DNA of 26,157 bases from Colivivens sp963594655 (GTDB lineage Bacteria; Bacteroidota; Bacteroidia; Bacteroidales; Bacteroidaceae): contig CAVBFD010000036.1 of assembly GCA_963594655.1 (NCBI GenBank), positions 1 through 26,157 of the forward strand, given 5' to 3'. The notes beneath the pieces were generated by a model. It ran no database searches. It saw only the letters and a program-made list of their open reading frames with translations, and was not told where the DNA came from. A program made the position numbers and the translations under genes. Positions 24,827 through 26,157 of the stretch are shown in pieces. The number at the start of each line of letters is the position of its first letter. The first letter of the stretch is position 1.

Positions 24827-25836
24827 TTTCCATCATCACTCCGTTCCGTAATGCGGAATCAACGCTCGGCAGGTGTATCGGCAGCATACAGGCGCAGACT
24901 TACACCGACTTTGAACTGTTGCTTGTTGACGACGGCAGTACCGACGGCAGTATGGCTGTATGTGAGTCGTACGCTTCTCATGACAGTAGGTTGAGGGTAG
25001 TAAGTCAGGAACCAAGCGGAGTGTGCGCTGCACGCAACCACGGACTGAGCCTGTCGCGTGGCGAGTATGTGGCGTTCGTCGACGCGGACGACTGGGTGGA
25101 CTCTGGTTTCCTTCAGGCTTTCATCGACGGGTTGGACGGATCGGAACTGTACATTCAGGACATTCACATGCACCCCTTTACCGGTACGGCGGACTCCCGG
25201 TCCGCAGACGGTGGGGGTGTGTATTCTCTGGGGATAGAGGACCACACGAGTGTTGACGCAGCCGGTATCGCCCGCAGCACCCGCCTTTTCGGGTCTTGTT
25301 GGAACGCCCTGTTCCTTTCGTCAGTCATCAGGGAACACTCGTTGCAGTTCGACTTGAGGATGACAAGGGGGGAGGACACTGATTTCATCATGCGTTATGC
25401 GATGTATATAAATAAGGTGAGGACACTTTCGTATGCCGCCTATCATTACATGATGCCGGCTGCGGACAAGACATACGCCACGAGCAACATGCTTTACGGT
25501 GCGGTAAAGCTCTACGCCAACATGTCGCGTCTTACGCAGGAGGTAGACCCGGACGAGAGAAAGGCGATTCTCGACGAGGAGGCGGTGGAGGATGTCGATT
25601 GGGCGATAGAGGGACTGTTCTATTATCCGGAGGGTGAGGACAGACAGGAGCGGGACCTACTGATAATGAAATTCTCGGAGTACTTCTATCCGCATGTCCG
25701 CCGCGGCACACGCGCCTCGTTCCGCCACCGGGCTTTCCGTCTGTTGTGCCTGACAGGCAACCCGTCCTACATATGGTGGCTCAGCCGCATGATCATGGCA
25801 ATCCAGAAGATGAAGCGGAAATTTGGAACAGGCTGA
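24823..25836 (+). CDS. Glycosyltransferase family 2
   Basis: A 337-residue GT-A glycosyltransferase that starts directly with the fold (MISIITPFRNAESTL). The nucleotide-sugar site is LLVDDGSTDGS (33-43), and the DxD is in FVDADDWV (85-92). GEDTDFIMRY near residue 185 matches the catalytic-base ED motif of the family. The C-terminus is basic (MAIQKMKRKFGTG), which suits membrane contact. Its start overlaps the previous stop as ATGA, and it ends nine bases from the converging gene. It is a paralogue-like partner of the upstream enzyme and probably adds a sugar to the same glycan. Confidence 0.9.
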   Translation: MISIITPFRNAESTLGRCIGSIQAQTYTDFELLLVDDGSTDGSMAVCESYASHDSRLRVVSQEPSGVCAARNHGLSLSRGEYVAFVDADDWVDSGFLQAFIDGLDGSELYIQDIHMHPFTGTADSRSADGGGVYSLGIEDHTSVDAAGIARSTRLFGSCWNALFLSSVIREHSLQFDLRMTRGEDTDFIMRYAMYINKVRTLSYAAYHYMMPAADKTYATSNMLYGAVKLYANMSRLTQEVDPDERKAILDEEAVEDVDWAIEGLFYYPEGEDRQERDLLIMKFSEYFYPHVRRGTRASFRHRAFRLLCLTGNPSYIWWLSRMIMAIQKMKRKFGTG

Positions 25837-25845
25837 CACGCCTGT

Positions 25846-26157
25846 CTATTCCACCCTTTGCCAACCCAGGAGTCCCTTGCCCTCTTCGTCGAGTTCGATG
25901 CCCAGACCGATGACCTGTCGCTTGTCCGCCTTGAACGGCTCCATGTACCGGCGGTCGAGGATTTGTCCGACAGCGGCGTCCTTGCCTCCGCCCGTCCTCA
26001 GTTTGAGTTCGATGACATAGATGTACCGGGAGGTCTGCACTGTCATGTCTATCCTGCCGGTCGAAATCATCTTCTCCACTTCCACCTTCAGTCCAATGGC
26101 GTTGAAGATGGTGCTGATGATGAGACGGTAGCGTTCCTCCATGTCCATCGAGGCGAG
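25846..26157 (-). CDS. PD-(D/E)XK nuclease-like protein, C-terminal part
   Basis: The last 103 or so residues of a gene that runs off the right edge; the frame is open to the final base. The nuclease motif is visible as an Asp in GRIDM and IELKL (E-x-K), a PD-(D/E)XK arrangement. The sequence MEERYRLIISTIFNAIGLKVEVE resembles the C-terminal nuclease domain of the large AAA-ATPase-like proteins common in Bacteroidales. The N-terminal ATPase part would lie outside the window, so the full architecture is inferred. Such genes are often present in many copies and may be linked to defence or selfish elements. Confidence 0.8.
   Translation of the reverse strand, partial: LASMDMEERYRLIISTIFNAIGLKVEVEKMISTGRIDMTVQTSRYIYVIELKLRTGGGKDAAVGQILDRRYMEPFKADKRQVIGLGIELDEEGKGLLGWQRVE

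Overview
The window reads as chromosome from a member of the Bacteroidales, probably Prevotellaceae or a close relative. Support comes from promoters of the Bacteroidetes type (TTG or TTTG, about 19-21 bases, then TAnnTTTG) in front of most transcription units, leaders that mostly lack strong Shine-Dalgarno sequences, and families largely confined to this phylum (DUF4468, DUF3256, the large 'putative porin' family, and AAA-like/PD-(D/E)XK proteins). I see no rRNA, tRNA, CRISPR array, insertion sequence or prophage. The content is mostly housekeeping, with two unusual gene fusions and two unusual non-coding arrays.

Left arm (1-6908, all on the minus strand). pflB and pflA form a glycyl-radical pyruvate formate-lyase operon with an ATGA overlap. 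Downstream lies a three-gene operon for GDP-L-fucose supply: gmd, fcl (GDP-L-fucose synthase) and manA. The gmd reading frame carries an in-frame XRE/Cro-type helix-turn-helix of about 65 residues ahead of the normal dehydratase. The DNA just upstream of its promoter holds nested inverted repeats built from ACTTGACA half-sites, so the enzyme may bind its own promoter.

Long gap (6909-7712). This holds the pflB promoter, a possible decayed ORF, a 17-base motif repeated near 13.0 kb, and five CTCGAG-centred sites spaced 22, 22, 22 and 23 bases apart.

Middle (7713-16631). A minus-strand envelope operon runs DUF4468 protein, small membrane protein, putative porin, secreted cyclophilin. It is followed by ribosomal protein L31 type B on plus, an acyl-ACP thioesterase and an Lrp/AsnC regulator on minus, then divergently metY and cysK for sulfur amino acids. 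A conserved hypothetical gene on minus faces cysK across a terminator.

Right arm (16632-26157). A small secreted protein and a PcrA/UvrD helicase run on plus. A minus operon holds a MATE transporter fused in frame to a PAP2 phosphatase with a barrel-like tail, followed by an EamA/DMT transporter. Divergent from it, a DUF3256 protein and two GT2 glycosyltransferases are joined by ATGA overlaps. The window ends inside a PD-(D/E)XK nuclease-like gene on minus.
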